64,000 nucleotides of DNA. It comes from Lytechinus pictus. Its lineage: Eukaryota > Echinodermata > Echinoidea > Temnopleuroida > Toxopneustidae. The translations under genes and the position numbers were made by a program. Positions within the stretch are counted from its first letter, which is position 1. Each line of letters begins with the position of its first letter. A model generated the notes under the pieces. It did not search any database, was not told where the DNA came from, and saw only the letters and a list, made by a program, of their open reading frames with translations. Positions 48,601-61,400 of this stretch are shown here, piece by piece. The stretch is from NCBI RefSeq assembly GCF_037042905.1, contig NC_087257.1, positions 9,950,001 to 10,014,000 of the forward strand, read 5' to 3'.

Positions 48601-50090
48601 CTGACTCAGGGGATCAGATCGCTGAGGGCCAGCAATATCTAAAATAAGCTCCCCACACTACTTCTATTTGTCAAAGTGCAATACCGCAGATCATATAAAA
48701 CTCAACAAAATAATTGCAATATTTCTAAGGCAGCCAGCTTCGAATTCAAGATGTGGGCAATTTTTCCGCCGACCAATTGTCAGATTGCTTGGAGCCAGCA
48801 TTTTTTTAAATGAACTCACCCAGATACCGATATACTACAAATTTCAGGGGCACATATTATTCAAGAAAATGAGTTCAATGATTTTTCATGGCGGCCATTT
48901 TTAATTTCAATTGGCGGCTGACCCGATGGTCAAATCGCTTGAGACCGGCTATATTTGAAATCAGCATCCCGAAATAAGCCTTTATGCCAAATTTCAGTGT
49001 CACATATCATGTAAAACACATGAAAATGACATTTAATGATTTTTCATGGCGGCCATCTTGGATTTCAAAATGGCGGCCCTTTAGCCATTGACCAAGTGGT
49101 CAAATTGCTGGGCGGGGGCCGGTAATATCTGAAATCAGTGCCTAAAAATACCCCAACATACCAAATTTCAGTGTCACATGTCATCTAAAACTCAAGAAAA
49201 TGACATTAATGATTTCTCATGGCGGCCATCTTGGATTTCAAAATGGCGGCTGACGCGATGGTCAAATCACTTGGAGCCGGCAATATTTGAAATCAGCACC
49301 CCAAATTAAGCCTATATGCCAAATTTCAGTGTCACATATCATGTAAAACTCAAGAAAATGACATTTAATGATTTTTCATGGCGGCCATCTTGGATTTCAA
49401 AATGGCGGCCATTTAGCCGCTGACCAAGTGGTCAAATTGCTGGGGGCCGGCAATATTTGAAATCAGTGCCTAAATATACCCCAACATACCAAATTTCATT
49501 GTCACACGTCATGTAAAACTCAAGAAAGTTACATTAATGATTTCAAAATGGCGGCCATCTTGGATTTCAAAATGGCGGCTGACCCGATGGTCAAATCACT
49601 TGGGGCCGGCAATATTTGAAATCAGCACCCCAAATTAAGCCTATATGCCAAATTTCAATACCGCAGTTCATATAAAACTCGAGAAAATGATTGCAATAAT
49701 ATATCATGGCGGCCATCTTGGATTTCAAGATGGCGGCCATTTTGCCGCCGACCAAATGGTCAAATTGCTGATGGGCGGCAATATTTGAAATCAGTGCCTC
49801 AAAATACCCCTATATGCCAAATTTCAGTGTCACATGCCATGTAAAACTCCAGAAATTGACATTTAATGATATTTCATGGCGGCCATCTTGGATTTCAAAA
49901 TGGCGGCCGACCCGATGGGCCAATCGCTTGGGGCCGGCAATTTTTGAAATCAGCGCCCAAAAATACCCCTGTATCCCAAATTTCACACTTTCTGCCAGAT
50001 CCGAGCATCTTGGCCATTTTTTGTCACATAACCGCTCCACTATTAAGGGAATCGGTTTTAGTGAACCCTGGCAGGTTTTGGCTATAGAGA
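45655..50090. mobile_element. Large foldback structure of ~165-bp ATGGCGGC units
   Basis: The left arm (45655-46556) has units with 'gccgccattttgaaatccaa' and 'gatggccgcc' about every 165 bp (near 45786, 45956, 46119, 46280). The right arm (47828-50090) carries the reverse complement, with units near 49046, 49218, 49378, 49546, 49705 and 49875. Outer tips pair ('gctcgaatctggcagaaagt' near 45684 against 'actttctgccagatccgagc' near 49986), and inner tips pair ('gaggatcgactgtcatgaaa' near 46437 with its inverse near 47945). The loop holds a separate TTAA MITE. No protein coding seen; reading frames within are frame echoes of the units. Confidence 0.85.
46809..47267. mobile_element. TTAA MITE (family D) in the foldback loop
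   Basis: TTAA at 46805-46808 and 47268-47271; ends 'aaagggaagttcacccc' / 'cagggtgaccttccccttt'. Inner phrases match 53726 and 57412 copies ('gtcatatactg..cagctgcc'). Confidence 0.85.
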
Positions 50091-53000
50091 GGCGGTCAAT
50101 ACCATGATCTAACTGTATGTAATAAGGACGCATGAACAATAATTGACTGTCATGATTTATTGCAATGATATCCTGAGAAGGAAGTCAATAATTGTCAAAA
50201 TGTCAACTAGTTTTTAAACAGGATACACTGTTTCCTTATATAGGCCTATGTTTTATGAAATAGAATTTCAATTTGAAACATTATCGGGCTTACGTGCAGA
50301 TTGAGGGTACAAAATTCGTTTTGGGGGACGGTGTTTAATTTCTTCATTTTAAACTTGATCTATCTCATTTTGGTAAGAACAAAAACTTTGATATTTTCTT
50401 CTCTCTTTTCTGTATGGAAAAATGAATTATTCAGTGAAGTAATGAGTGGGATGTATTGGAGGGGAGGGGAAATGTGGGGTGGAATCGTGCTCTGTTCCTC
50501 CGCAAAAGCCCCAAATAAAATCAACACTTTCAATCAATTTTTAAATCTGTCATTATTTTTGTAGATATAGTGTAAATTCATTTGTACTTAGATGGAATCA
50601 GAATAACTTAACAAGAAGAACAATAAAATTTTGTACTAAGGACAAATTAATGATGAAGATTGTATTATGACAATATATAAATATCACAAATACAAAACGG
50701 CTGACCAGGTGTGAAATCAGCATGTCGAACTCTTACAATGTCATATACGCACCGTAAGAGGGCGTAAACAAACATCTATAATTTGTCCACATTGAAGGAA
50801 TGCCATGATAATGATCGGGGGGGGGGGGTATAGATTGGGTTATGATTAGATAATCTCTGTGTTATGATAAATGTAAGCCTACTGAGTGGGTCGATTTCAT
50901 GTTATGATTAAAGCCCGCTTCCATCAGTTTGATAACATATGCTATCATATTTTTTGTATGATACAGAGTATGAATTGTACGATTAAATTAAATTCATGCG
51001 CGTATGTTTAAGTTTCGTAGATTATCAAAATAAAAAGGTGAAAGTGTAACACATCTTTGGCTTCCCCTCTTTGATTGTTTAAGTCAGTCCTTCAGCCGGG
51101 TCAGAGGTCATTAAGATTGATGTGAAACAGTGGCGCAATAACCCCCCCCCCCCTACATAAAGGGGCACACCAAGGCATAAATAACGGGCTAACTTTATAT
51201 TAACATGACACTTTGTGATGTATATTTTTCGATATATTATAAAAAAAATGATTTTCTCTCAGTTTTCCCTTTCATCTTGATTTGCACATTTCATTTGTTA
51301 ATCGATCGTGGATTTTTTTTTTGTTTTTTTTTGTTTTTTTGGGGGGAGCTCTAGTGCACCAAAACCCCCATCTATAACCCGTGTAGTAAGATGAGCAAAG
51401 CTGTCCTTCCCTCTTTTTCAGGTAATGGATGGGGGCATTGCCCTGACTTAGGCTATTCTCCAAACATGTACCCAGATTAAAACACTTGAATAGGATTTCG
51501 TGAGGAAATAGTTTATATCTTCGAAAAGTGAAATTTGAGAAAAAAAATATTCGATACAAGATTGCTATTGTGCCTCTGAGACTTCGATATAATAATTTCG
51601 GATGGATATCGACATGGGTGTGGCCTAATATAAACTATATCATCACTATATTTGCATTTCATCTAATCTAAATTAAACTCATTATGGTAATTTATGCACG
51701 ACTGATTTGGGGATTTCAATCAGCTGAAATATCATTCGAGAATACCATATTATGTCCTTATGTTTGCAGTATCAAAATCAGATAACAAATAATATTAATG
51801 AAAGTTCATCTGTGTCAGCCGGGTCGAAAATTACAAAATGTTCAATTTTTTTCACAACATTCAAAGAAAACTCCGAAAGATAGGGGGCGCAAATAAGGTA
51901 TTATAATTAATATATGATAATTTCCTATTTTCATTTTTTAAACTCAAATTCCTCGGCGACATTACACAACAATCACAGGCCCAACAAAATAATAGTGATC
52001 CTCTTCTTAGCTTATGATACAAAATTAATTGTTTTCTATTTCATCCTGGAAAATAAAGACAAGAATATAATATCATCAACAAACTTAATATTTATACTTT
52101 TACATCTTTGTACATGAACATCTAGAGAAAGTAACAGAGAGATTCTCTTCTCTTGAAGAAACAAATTGTGGAAAACTTCGTCTAAACAAAGACGTCACTC
52201 CATACAATATGGGGCGATTTACACGGGCCAAAATAATGACTCATACATACTGTAATCCAAAGAAAATGCGATTTAGTAGACCATGCAGACCGCAAATGTG
52301 AATGACCGAATACTTTCACTTGTTGAATGCACTCACGCTCGACGCTCACATATGCATTATACACACACTGCACAGCGACGATATCTTGCTGTGCGCGTGC
52401 AGAGCTAGAAAGTTATGCACTTGCTTTGTAGGTTGTTTATGTAAGGGGTGCAAATGTATATGAATGAAATTTTTACTTTTCACTTATACTGAGGATTCAA
52501 CGCAACAATTCCATGATAGTGCCACATGTCTGCATTGAACTTTGGTTCCGAAGCTATACGGCAGCGAAACATGACCATTTGTTCAGTGAGATATGTGCCC
52601 AGATAAAGTTTGCTGAGGACTAGGTATTTGTCACGTACAACCCCGCCAGACTGCCGGGGGGAGTGCAGGACGAGGCTGGGATCACCAAGGGTCGTTGTGC
52701 CGCGCATGGATGGACGGGCATGAAGTCAATTTCCCTGGCCCTGCTTGTACATGTTGTATCACAGATGCGATTGAGATAATCGACGAACTGTTTCCAAGGA
52801 AAAGTGAGTTGGAACAGGAAATAAGTTGCTTGGCTCGCTAGACTGATTGATTAGTGGATTTTTCATTTTCTGGAATCGAATTTATCGCCGCCCATTAACC
52901 TCTGCCCCGCCTGGTCTGATCGGATATGTGACAGAATATATTCGCAGACTATATTCATGATATTGTTGCAGAGTGAATGGAAACAAAGACAAGTTTCATG

Positions 53001-53721
53001 TTCTTGATCAGTTGAATACCGCAGCATAAATTCTACAGACGTCCTAAATTGGCCTTGGCTGTGAGTATTCAGTTTGTTTCCATTAATTTTCTGATGACAA
53101 TGCTCTGAATAATTTATGAGGATACGAAAAACAGACCATTGACATTTCCATTATAGTTGTTCTTTTCGCATAAACTTTTACTCTTTGAAATTTAAGTTTT
53201 TGTAAACTTTTGAATCATAATATGAACCTACTTTCTTAAAGATGTGGGTCACTCAACAAGCTTCTACCCCCCTATGCCAATTGTAAATCAGATATACGAT
53301 AAAGAAATATGAAATCAAAATTAGAGGCGTTTAATTGGGGGGGGGGGGGGTGCTAAAATGATTTACAAAATGTAAAGGGGAAACACACTGTCGAAATGTT
53401 TATTGTCTAAAAATAAAATAGCAGAAAAAAAAGAAGAAATAAAACGAGGGACAAAACCTGTTGTACAAAATTTGTCAAGTCCTGAGTGTGCCAAGCGAGC
53501 TTGCAAAGTTTGTCTTACCTTTTTCAATATGAAAATCGAATTTTGTGATATATTTTCACATAATAATTTGTTGGGGGATGAATATAGGCCCCCGTAGCGC
53601 ACTATCTTCTCCGCTATATACGCCAGTGTGTTGAGAGTGTTCTCATAAATTGTCCTCAGTATATAGGCCTAGTCTGGCTTGGATACTTATTCACACTCTC
53701 TACTTAGTTTGTATTATAGAT
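50091..53721. other. Intergenic, mostly nothing recognised
   Basis: Between b561 genes 1 and 2. Poly-G at 50818-50828, T/G run at 51311-51345, G run at 53337-53350. One unassigned reading frame (52480-52707, minus) is listed. No RNA gene seen. Confidence 0.5.
52480..52707 (-). CDS. Unassigned 75-aa reading frame
   Basis: Minus strand, Met to stop. Composition is mixed and not low-complexity (phrases 'VVRDKYLVLSKLYLGTYL', 'FRCRIASEPKFN'), and local GC is higher than in its surroundings. I do not recognise a family. No convincing splice partner was found on either side, though 'cag' lies upstream on that strand near 52745. It could be an isolated exon, a pseudogene piece or chance. No repeat relation seen. 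Confidence 0.2.
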   Translation of the reverse strand: MRGTTTLGDPSLVLHSPRQSGGVVRDKYLVLSKLYLGTYLTEQMVMFRCRIASEPKFNADMWHYHGIVALNPQYK

Positions 53722-53725
53722 TTAA

Positions 53726-54750
53726 AGAGGAACTTCACCCTGACGAAAAGTGTATTGTAAAAATAGCAGAATAAATGATAAAAATATTGGTAAAGGTTTG
53801 AGGAAAATCAATTAAAGATTAAAGGAGAATGAAACTCTTGGAGCAAGTTAGCTTTTGTGAAAGCAGAAAAATCAAAGAATAAGATCAACAAAAGTTTGAG
53901 TAAAATAGGACTAGCAATAGAAGAGTTATGAGCATTTGAATGTCGAGATCACTAATGCTATGGAGATCCTCCCATTGGCAATGCGACCAAGATCTATGCT
54001 GTCACAGATGAACAACTCTCCCCTTATGGACACTGAAAATATACCCCAAAACATCTCTTTTTGCTCATTCTAATCATATGACAAACGATTCATCAATGAT
54101 ATAATGTTGTGAAACCTCTGTACTTGTCCTCTCATAAAGAGAACACCTCACCTTGTGATAGACTCTGTAAAAGTGAGAATATAAGTGAAATAAGTACTAA
54201 AGTAATGAGGGAGTTGTACGTTAGTGACATCACAGATCTTGGTCGCATTGCCAATGGGAGGATCTACATGGCATTAGTGATCTCAATATTCAAATGCTCA
54301 TAACTTTCTTATTATTCATTCAATCTTCCTCAAACTTTCAACAATATGTGTCTTTGATTTTTCTCTTTGATATGGATTCAGCTGGTTTCAAGGGTTTCAT
54401 TCTCCTTTAAGAAAGTTATTATAATTTTTTATTATTTGTGAAGTCATATACCAGCAGCTACCCCAAATAATATAAAATGCATAAATTTCATTTTTTTTAA
54501 ATGGTTCACGATGAATTAAAATTTTCTTTTAGGAGCGGGTGTGAAATAATTTGTCTGTTAATATACTGGAGGTATACTGAAAATTACATTAATTTTTTAA
54601 ATTCACGATGTATGTAAAGCTGCTCGCTTGTGACTTCACAGATCAAGAATTAAAAATTCTAATAACTTTTAAAAAGTCTTTGATGGATTTTTTCCTCAAA
54701 CTTTACTTTGCTATTTTGAAAATAACTTTTTGTCAGGGTGAACTCCCCCT
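53726..54750. mobile_element. TTAA MITE (family D), host of a nested insertion
   Basis: Left 'agaggaacttcaccctgacg' after TTAA (53722-53725); right 'ttgtcagggtgaactccccc', followed by a decayed 'ttta'. The element is split at an internal TTAA by 53823-54406. Confidence 0.82.
53823..54406. mobile_element. TTAA MITE (family C), copy 2, nested
   Basis: Ends 'aggaga atgaaac' / 'gtttcattctcct' with TTAA at 53819-53822 and 54407-54410, lying inside family D sequence. Same family as 10124-10704. A 64-codon frame at 54109 is internal MITE sequence. Confidence 0.87.
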
Positions 54751-55246
54751 TTTATAGTGCATAGAAATATAATTGTATTATCATGGTAACCAATATATTC
54801 GATGCGCTTAACTGTGATAATTAATTTCTACTCTTTGATAGATTTGCACAAGATGGTCACTCTCGATCGTGTGTCAAATGAATTACAAAAACTACGATCA
54901 TATTATATCTGATCAATCATCAATCCTAATGTCAGACGTAGAAATAAACCTCATTTCATAAAAGAAACACAAGCTTTTTGAAAGCATCCCAGTCCCCTTC
55001 ATTGTGATTTGGATTCAATGGGAAGTTGTAAGCTTTCCAAACACATCGAAATTGTAACTCTTTGTAAAAAAAGCTTATTGTTACTTCGATCCGAGTTTGG
55101 TGACGGTTTTCAATGTTTTCATTTTTGGTTTCAAATCAGTTTGATTTTGGTAAGCCTACTCATTTGTTTTCTTTGACACAACCACAACTTTTTGCTGTAA
55201 CTCCAATCTACCGATAGTTTGACATCGTTCTGAACTCGCTTTCACC

Positions 55247-55427
55247 ATGGAGGCGCTCTTCTGGACTCTGGTTCTTCTCTCTCAAGTCTTTGGAATAGTC
55301 AGTGTAATCCTGTTGGCAACATGGTTATCAGAATACGGGGGAGGCTACGACTGGGACTGTGGAAACGGAGTTGGTAGCTTTCATTATCTTCTACTTACAA
55401 TTGGAATGGTCTTTCTCTACGCGGAAG
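55247..55427 (+). CDS. b561 gene 2 exon 1
   Basis: Met start, TM1 ('LVLLSQVFGIVSVILLATWL'), an acidic/Gly loop and TM2 start with His46. Donor 'gtaaat' at 55428, phase 1. The frame that reads through into the intron is not coding beyond 55427. Confidence 0.92.
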
Positions 55428-58400
55428 GTAAATATATCCTACGTCCTACGAGATCCTTTTTTTTCATTCAAGTTTTTCTATTTCAAATTAGACCCCCGCC
55501 AGGAAAAAAAGCAAGAAAGAAAGAAGAAAGGAGAATTTCAAAGAAAAGAAAGGGAAGGTATATCTTTAACTTTTCACTCTCATCCTGGAGAATTTGTTTC
55601 TCCGAAATATTGGAATTTTGGGCAATTCATCATAGTGCTTCCCTCTATTTGTCTATAATTTCATTTACTGAAAAGAAACATGATGTCATAATTGACTTCT
55701 TACTTGTTTCTTTGTTTTTATCATTTTCTTAGCGAGATCATCCCTTGCACGTACTTGAAAGGCAATTTTCAAGTTTGATTTATTCTCTGCCTATACGGAA
55801 ACGCGTAAAAAATCATTTTAACCTCCAATTTAGCATTATGTAAGCATGCACAGCACATATCTACAATGTTCCGTCTTATAATTTTCTCTGACGATTAAAA
55901 TTAAAATTCCCCTACTTCATTTTGAATACATATGGACATTACTTTCCCGTGAATAAAATTGAGGATCTTCGACCCTGCCCGCCATGCTCCCTTCTTTCGA
56001 CTCTTGCATGGTTTCCTTTCATCGCCTCACCCATCTCTTTTTTTTTCTGACAAAAAGTTACTTGTAAAAATAGCAGAAAAGTAATGAAAAAATGTTGATA
56101 AAGGTTTCAGGAAAATCCATCTAATATTAAAAAGGTTTTTGTCTCACCTGCATAGCAGAGTGAGACTATAGGCGCCGCTTTTCCGACGGCGACGGCGGCG
56201 GCGGCGGCGGCGTCAACACCAAATCTTAACCTGAGGTTAAGTTTTTGAAATGACAGCATAACTTAGAAAGTATATGGACCTAGTTCATGAAACTTGGCCA
56301 TAAGGTTAATCAAGTATTACTGAACATCCTGCCTGAGTTTCATGTCACATGACCAAGGTCAAATGTCATTTAGGGTCAATGAACTTAGACCATGTTGGGG
56401 GAATCAACATCAAAATCTTAACCTAAGGTTAAGTTTTTGAAATGTCATCATAACTTAGAAAATATATGGACCTAGTTCATGAAACTTATACATAAGGTTA
56501 ATCAAGTATCACTGAACATCCTGCATGAGTTTCACGTCACATGACCAAGGTCAAAGGTCATTTAGGGTCAATGAACTTTGGCCGAATTGGGGGTATCTGT
56601 TGAATTACCATCATAACTTTGAAAGTTTATGGATCTGATTCATGAAACTTGGACATAATAGTAATCAAGTATTACTGAACATCCTGTGCAAGTTTCAGGT
56701 CACATGATCAAGGTCAAAGGTCATTTAGGGTCAATGAACTTTGGCCAAATTGGGGTATTTGTTGAATTACAGCCATAAATTTGAAAGTGTGTTGGTCTAG
56801 TTCATAAAACTTGGACATAATAGTAATCAAGTATCACTGAACATCCTGTGCGAGTTTCAGGTCACATGATCAAGGTCAAAGGTCATGTAAGGTCAAAGAA
56901 CTTTGGCCACGTTGGGGGTATTTGTTGAATTGCCATCATATCTCTATAAGTGTATTGGTCTAGTTCATAAAACGTGGAAATAAGAGTAACCAAGTATCAC
57001 TGAACATCTTGTGCGAGTTATAGTAGTTTTCAAAATCAGCACTGCTGCTATATTGAATCGCGTGATGCAGGTGAGACGGCCAGAGGCATTCCACTTGTTC
57101 AAATTTTATTTTTGTTATTTCAATGATATTTCATTTTCTCGAAAAATTGATTTTTTTTTATTGTTCCATCAGTGTATCTACAGAGAAATTATTATACACC
57201 CACTCTTGAAAGAAAAACCTCTTAAGTCATCTTGAACTGGTCATCGAAAGTATGTATCACATAACATATGGGACAGCTGCTCGTATTTGACGTCACAATT
57301 CGAAATAAAAATTCAAATAACCTTCTTAATCTCTGATGGACTTTCATCATGTTTATTATTTTTTTGTTTGTTGTATTTTTACAACAAACTTTCCTCCAGG
57401 GTGAACTTTCCTTTAAAACCGGAATTTTAGAGATTCTATACGGATAGGGGCCCCACATCCACTCTTACGTAACAGTCAGAAAGAAGTTTGGCTGTTATCA
57501 GTCGAATGTCATACACGGGGACTGGAAAATTGGAATATACTGGAAGAGTGTCATTCTGTATATTGAATCACACTAATCAAAGTTACATAAGTATGAAACA
57601 AGGTATATCTTTGATAGGTTGTTATGCAATTTATGTAACGTTTATAGACCTGGCTTAGTATTAAAAACCTCTGCTTTTAGTATCGAATGGTATAAATTTT
57701 AACAATTAAATGCTATGAAGCCTAAAGATGGATTTTGAGCATTGTGGCCTAGTGGATTAGTTTCCGGACTTTGAAACAGGTGGTACTGGTTGTGGTTCGA
57801 ATTCCAACCATGAAGTGATTTCCCTCAGCAAGAAATTGATCCACGATATGCTGCACTCAAGCCAGGTAGGGGTAAAGGTTTTTTCCAATTCGTCTAATGC
57901 CAATTCGTCCAATTGCCAACTCGTCTACCATCATTTGGTCTACCATCAGTTCGTTTACTCACCACATGATTTACTTTCATTTAGTCTAATGATATTCCGT
58001 CAAATAACCAGTTGGTTCAATAGCCATTTAGTCCATATACCATTTGGTCTAATTGGAATAAGTGTTAAATTGTGCAAAATGAATGAAAATTAAATGGATA
58101 TTAGACCAACTGGTTATGAGACGAAATGGTCATAGACGAAATGGTGATTAGACGAAGTGGTGATTGGACCAAATGGTTAATGGACCAAATGGCTGTAAGA
58201 CGAAATATTGATGGACGGGATGGCATTAAACTACATGAAAGAAGACCATGTGGTGAATGGACGAGTTGGCAGTAGACGAATTGGCAATTTACCGAGGTAA
58301 ATAGCTACCGTCAACATGGACCTGGGAAGCGGGGGTGCTGAAGCACCTCCAAGATTTTCCCAGGGGTGCTGCGTGTATTATTTCCCATATGCAGCACCCC

Positions 58401-61400
58401 CTGGAATTCTGGTAGGTGTGTCAAATTAGATAAATGTATATAAAATGACCAACATTTCGTGTTGAAACCCTTTTTTTCTTTCTTTCTTTTCTTTTTTTGC
58501 TTGTCATAATTCTTTGGACCAAAACGACCTTCATTTTGTAGTGAACCCCCTTTTTTTTTTACTTGTTAAATTTATTTCATCACCATAGGAGTCGATCCCT
58601 GCTTAGCTCCCCCAATAATTCCGGAAGTGCCAAAATAAAATAAAAGTGTAACGTTACACACAAATCGGCAAATTAACCAAACACAAAAAAAAATTGGTTT
58701 AGCTAAATCTAGTAAAGTACAAAATTAAGATTTCTCCTCGCGCACACCGCGGGAAATGGTTCTATCTGTCATTGGAACTTGTGTTAAGGTATATTTACAC
58801 GGGAATTTCAGTATGTATAGGCTTAAACAAATTTTCTGCCCATGAATAAACAAGAAAATGGCAAACCCCTTTTTCATAGGCGGATCCAGGTGAGTTATAA
58901 TACCTCATAATAATTCCAACAAACTACACTTAAAATCCCCTTTTCAGGACAGTTTATCAAAAATTTCGGCTAGCGATGTGCGCTCGCATTAACTGTTTAA
59001 AATGTATTAACCCTTGCATCCTATATATATAATTACAAAAGTGCTTAAAATGTCCAGTTTTCAGGCCTTAATTTCAACAACTTTCGCGCTCTCATTAGGC
59101 TTATGAGTTTAGATAAGATAATAGCATATTCATGAATTCCCAATATTTAAATTTTCCTTTTTCAGAATGGAATGTCGACAAGTTTCATCTCGAGCTTAGA
59201 AAGAGGAATAAGAAGATAGTCATAATGTTCATATAATGACACAATTTCCTTAAAATGTCCCGGTGCTAGGTCAAAATAATGATTAGAAAAATTGCATTGT
59301 GCGATCCACACCCACTCACAATTTTCCTACACATTGCTTAAAACAATACTTAATTGACCCTTCTTCAGATCGGAATATCATTTTTTTCTGCTCGCGCTTC
59401 GCGCTCGCATTAGTGATTTTCATAATAACAGAAATGCATTTAGAATGCCCAGATTCTTGAGGTCTAAATTTAAAACACGCGCACGCATGTTTATTGAGAT
59501 ACGCAGCTTGTTCTTATTTAAAACGTGCTTAAATTATCAAGTTTCAGATCAGAATATCAAAAAAGTTCTGCTCGCGCTTCGCACTCGCATTATTGAGAAA
59601 GGAAGATACCCATTGCAATTGCATACTCTTCTTGATTCACAAAACATGAATAGAGCGTCCCGTTTTAAGGTCTGAAATCTTTTTTAGTAATATACCTATC
59701 CTGATCATGATTACAAAAAGTGCTTAGAATGACTATTTTTAATGTAAAAAATTTTCAGCTCGCGCTTCGCGCTCGCAATTTCTAATTGTTGAAACATGAA
59801 TCGTCTTAATGGCTAACTGCAAACAGTCCTTAAATGGTCCCTAGAAATTCGAAAGAAACGGCTCGCGGGCAAGTCTAATCTATGCGCTCAAGCAAAGCTC
59901 TCGGATCGTTCTCGCGTTAGATTTGGGTTAAATTCTCCTTTGTAAGTTGAATTTATATCCAAAACCAATCATCCTGTTACCACATTATTTTCTAAAGGTT
60001 ATTGTTGATATTACGAAAAAGGGTTCCAAAAACCAGAGCTGATATGTGATTTTGTATTGAAAATGAATATGTACAAGATATTGTCTAGTGATGTTGAGCC
60101 AATTAAGTGCTGAAAGAATGTGTGAGGGTCCTTGTTATGCACAACTAAGCTTGGTATAGTGCACTTGTTGGACAAAGTTCAGTAGTAGCCACTGGCGTAA
60201 ATCCGTGTTGAGGGGTGGGGGGGGGGGATGACTGAAATAGTTTGGCATTTTTTTTTGCCATCATTTTTTTAGATATGCAAGGAATTGTAATTGATATGTC
60301 CACAGTGGCGTACCGTGGGTCACGGCATTGTGGGGGCACCAGCAAAATTTTTGAATCACTGAGTGAGCGCGCGAAGCGCGCTCAGTTGCTAGTTATTCTG
60401 ACCTAATAGAGACATTTTAAGGACAATGTCATTTAACGGATATGTATCTCACTGATCAAATAATGCGAGCCCGAAGCGCGAGCTGATTTTTTTTATATTC
60501 ACACCTAAAATGGGACATTATAATCAAATTTGTGTAATCATGATAGGTACCTGTCTCGCTAAACAATGCGAGCGCGAAGTGCGAGCTGAAATTTTCGTTT
60601 ATTTTGACCCCAAACAGCGAGATTTTAAGGAATATATTTTAGGAATCCATTAAGAGTATGCATATCTCACCATAGTCATCTAATGCGAGTGCCAAGCGCT
60701 TGCTGATTTTATTAGAATTACATCTGAACACATGAAACAATTTTTGTAGTCGTTGCAATCATGATTATCATACGCATCTCACTAATCAAATATTGCGAGC
60801 GTGAAGCGCGAGCTGAAAATTTAGATAATTTAGATAATACAGACCTGAAGTGGGGCATTCTAAGGTTTCTTTGTAGGAATTAACTAGGACCATACGTATT
60901 TCATTAACCAAATGATGCGAGCGCGAAGCGTGAGCTGAAAATTTTTTATATTCAGATCAGAAGAAGGGACATTTTAAGGACTGATTTTAGGAATTCATGA
61001 AGAGCAGACATATCTCACCAATCCACTAATGCGAACGTAATCACGGAAGGAAATGTTTTTATATATACGTAGACCTTAACATGGGCAATCACTTTTTTAA
61101 TCATGTAAAAGAAGCATATGTCACCTCATAAAACAATGATAACTCAAGTGCTAGGAAATATATTTGGTTTATATTGACTTGAAAACGGGATATTTTAGTA
61201 CAACAGGATTATATATTTCGTTGAATAGACAATGCGAGCACCAGGAACAATGAAGACGTAGGCCCTGGGCAAATTATGTTTCATGAAGTTATGATAAAAA
61301 TGTTTCTTATGTAATGTAACATAACATAATTATAATATAAAATAACATTATAATGAATAATATTTTTTTCTTTCCCACTACGTTTCTCTTCCTTTCTCCC

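Noticed and set aside
45786..49900. Possible gene cluster from many short open frames
   Set aside because: All are translations of the ~165-bp foldback units; no conserved start, splice sites or domain.
55428..55732. Continuation of the b561 gene 2 first-exon frame into following sequence
   Set aside because: The good donor 'gtaaat' at 55428 has the right phase for exon 2, and the read-through peptide is unlike b561.
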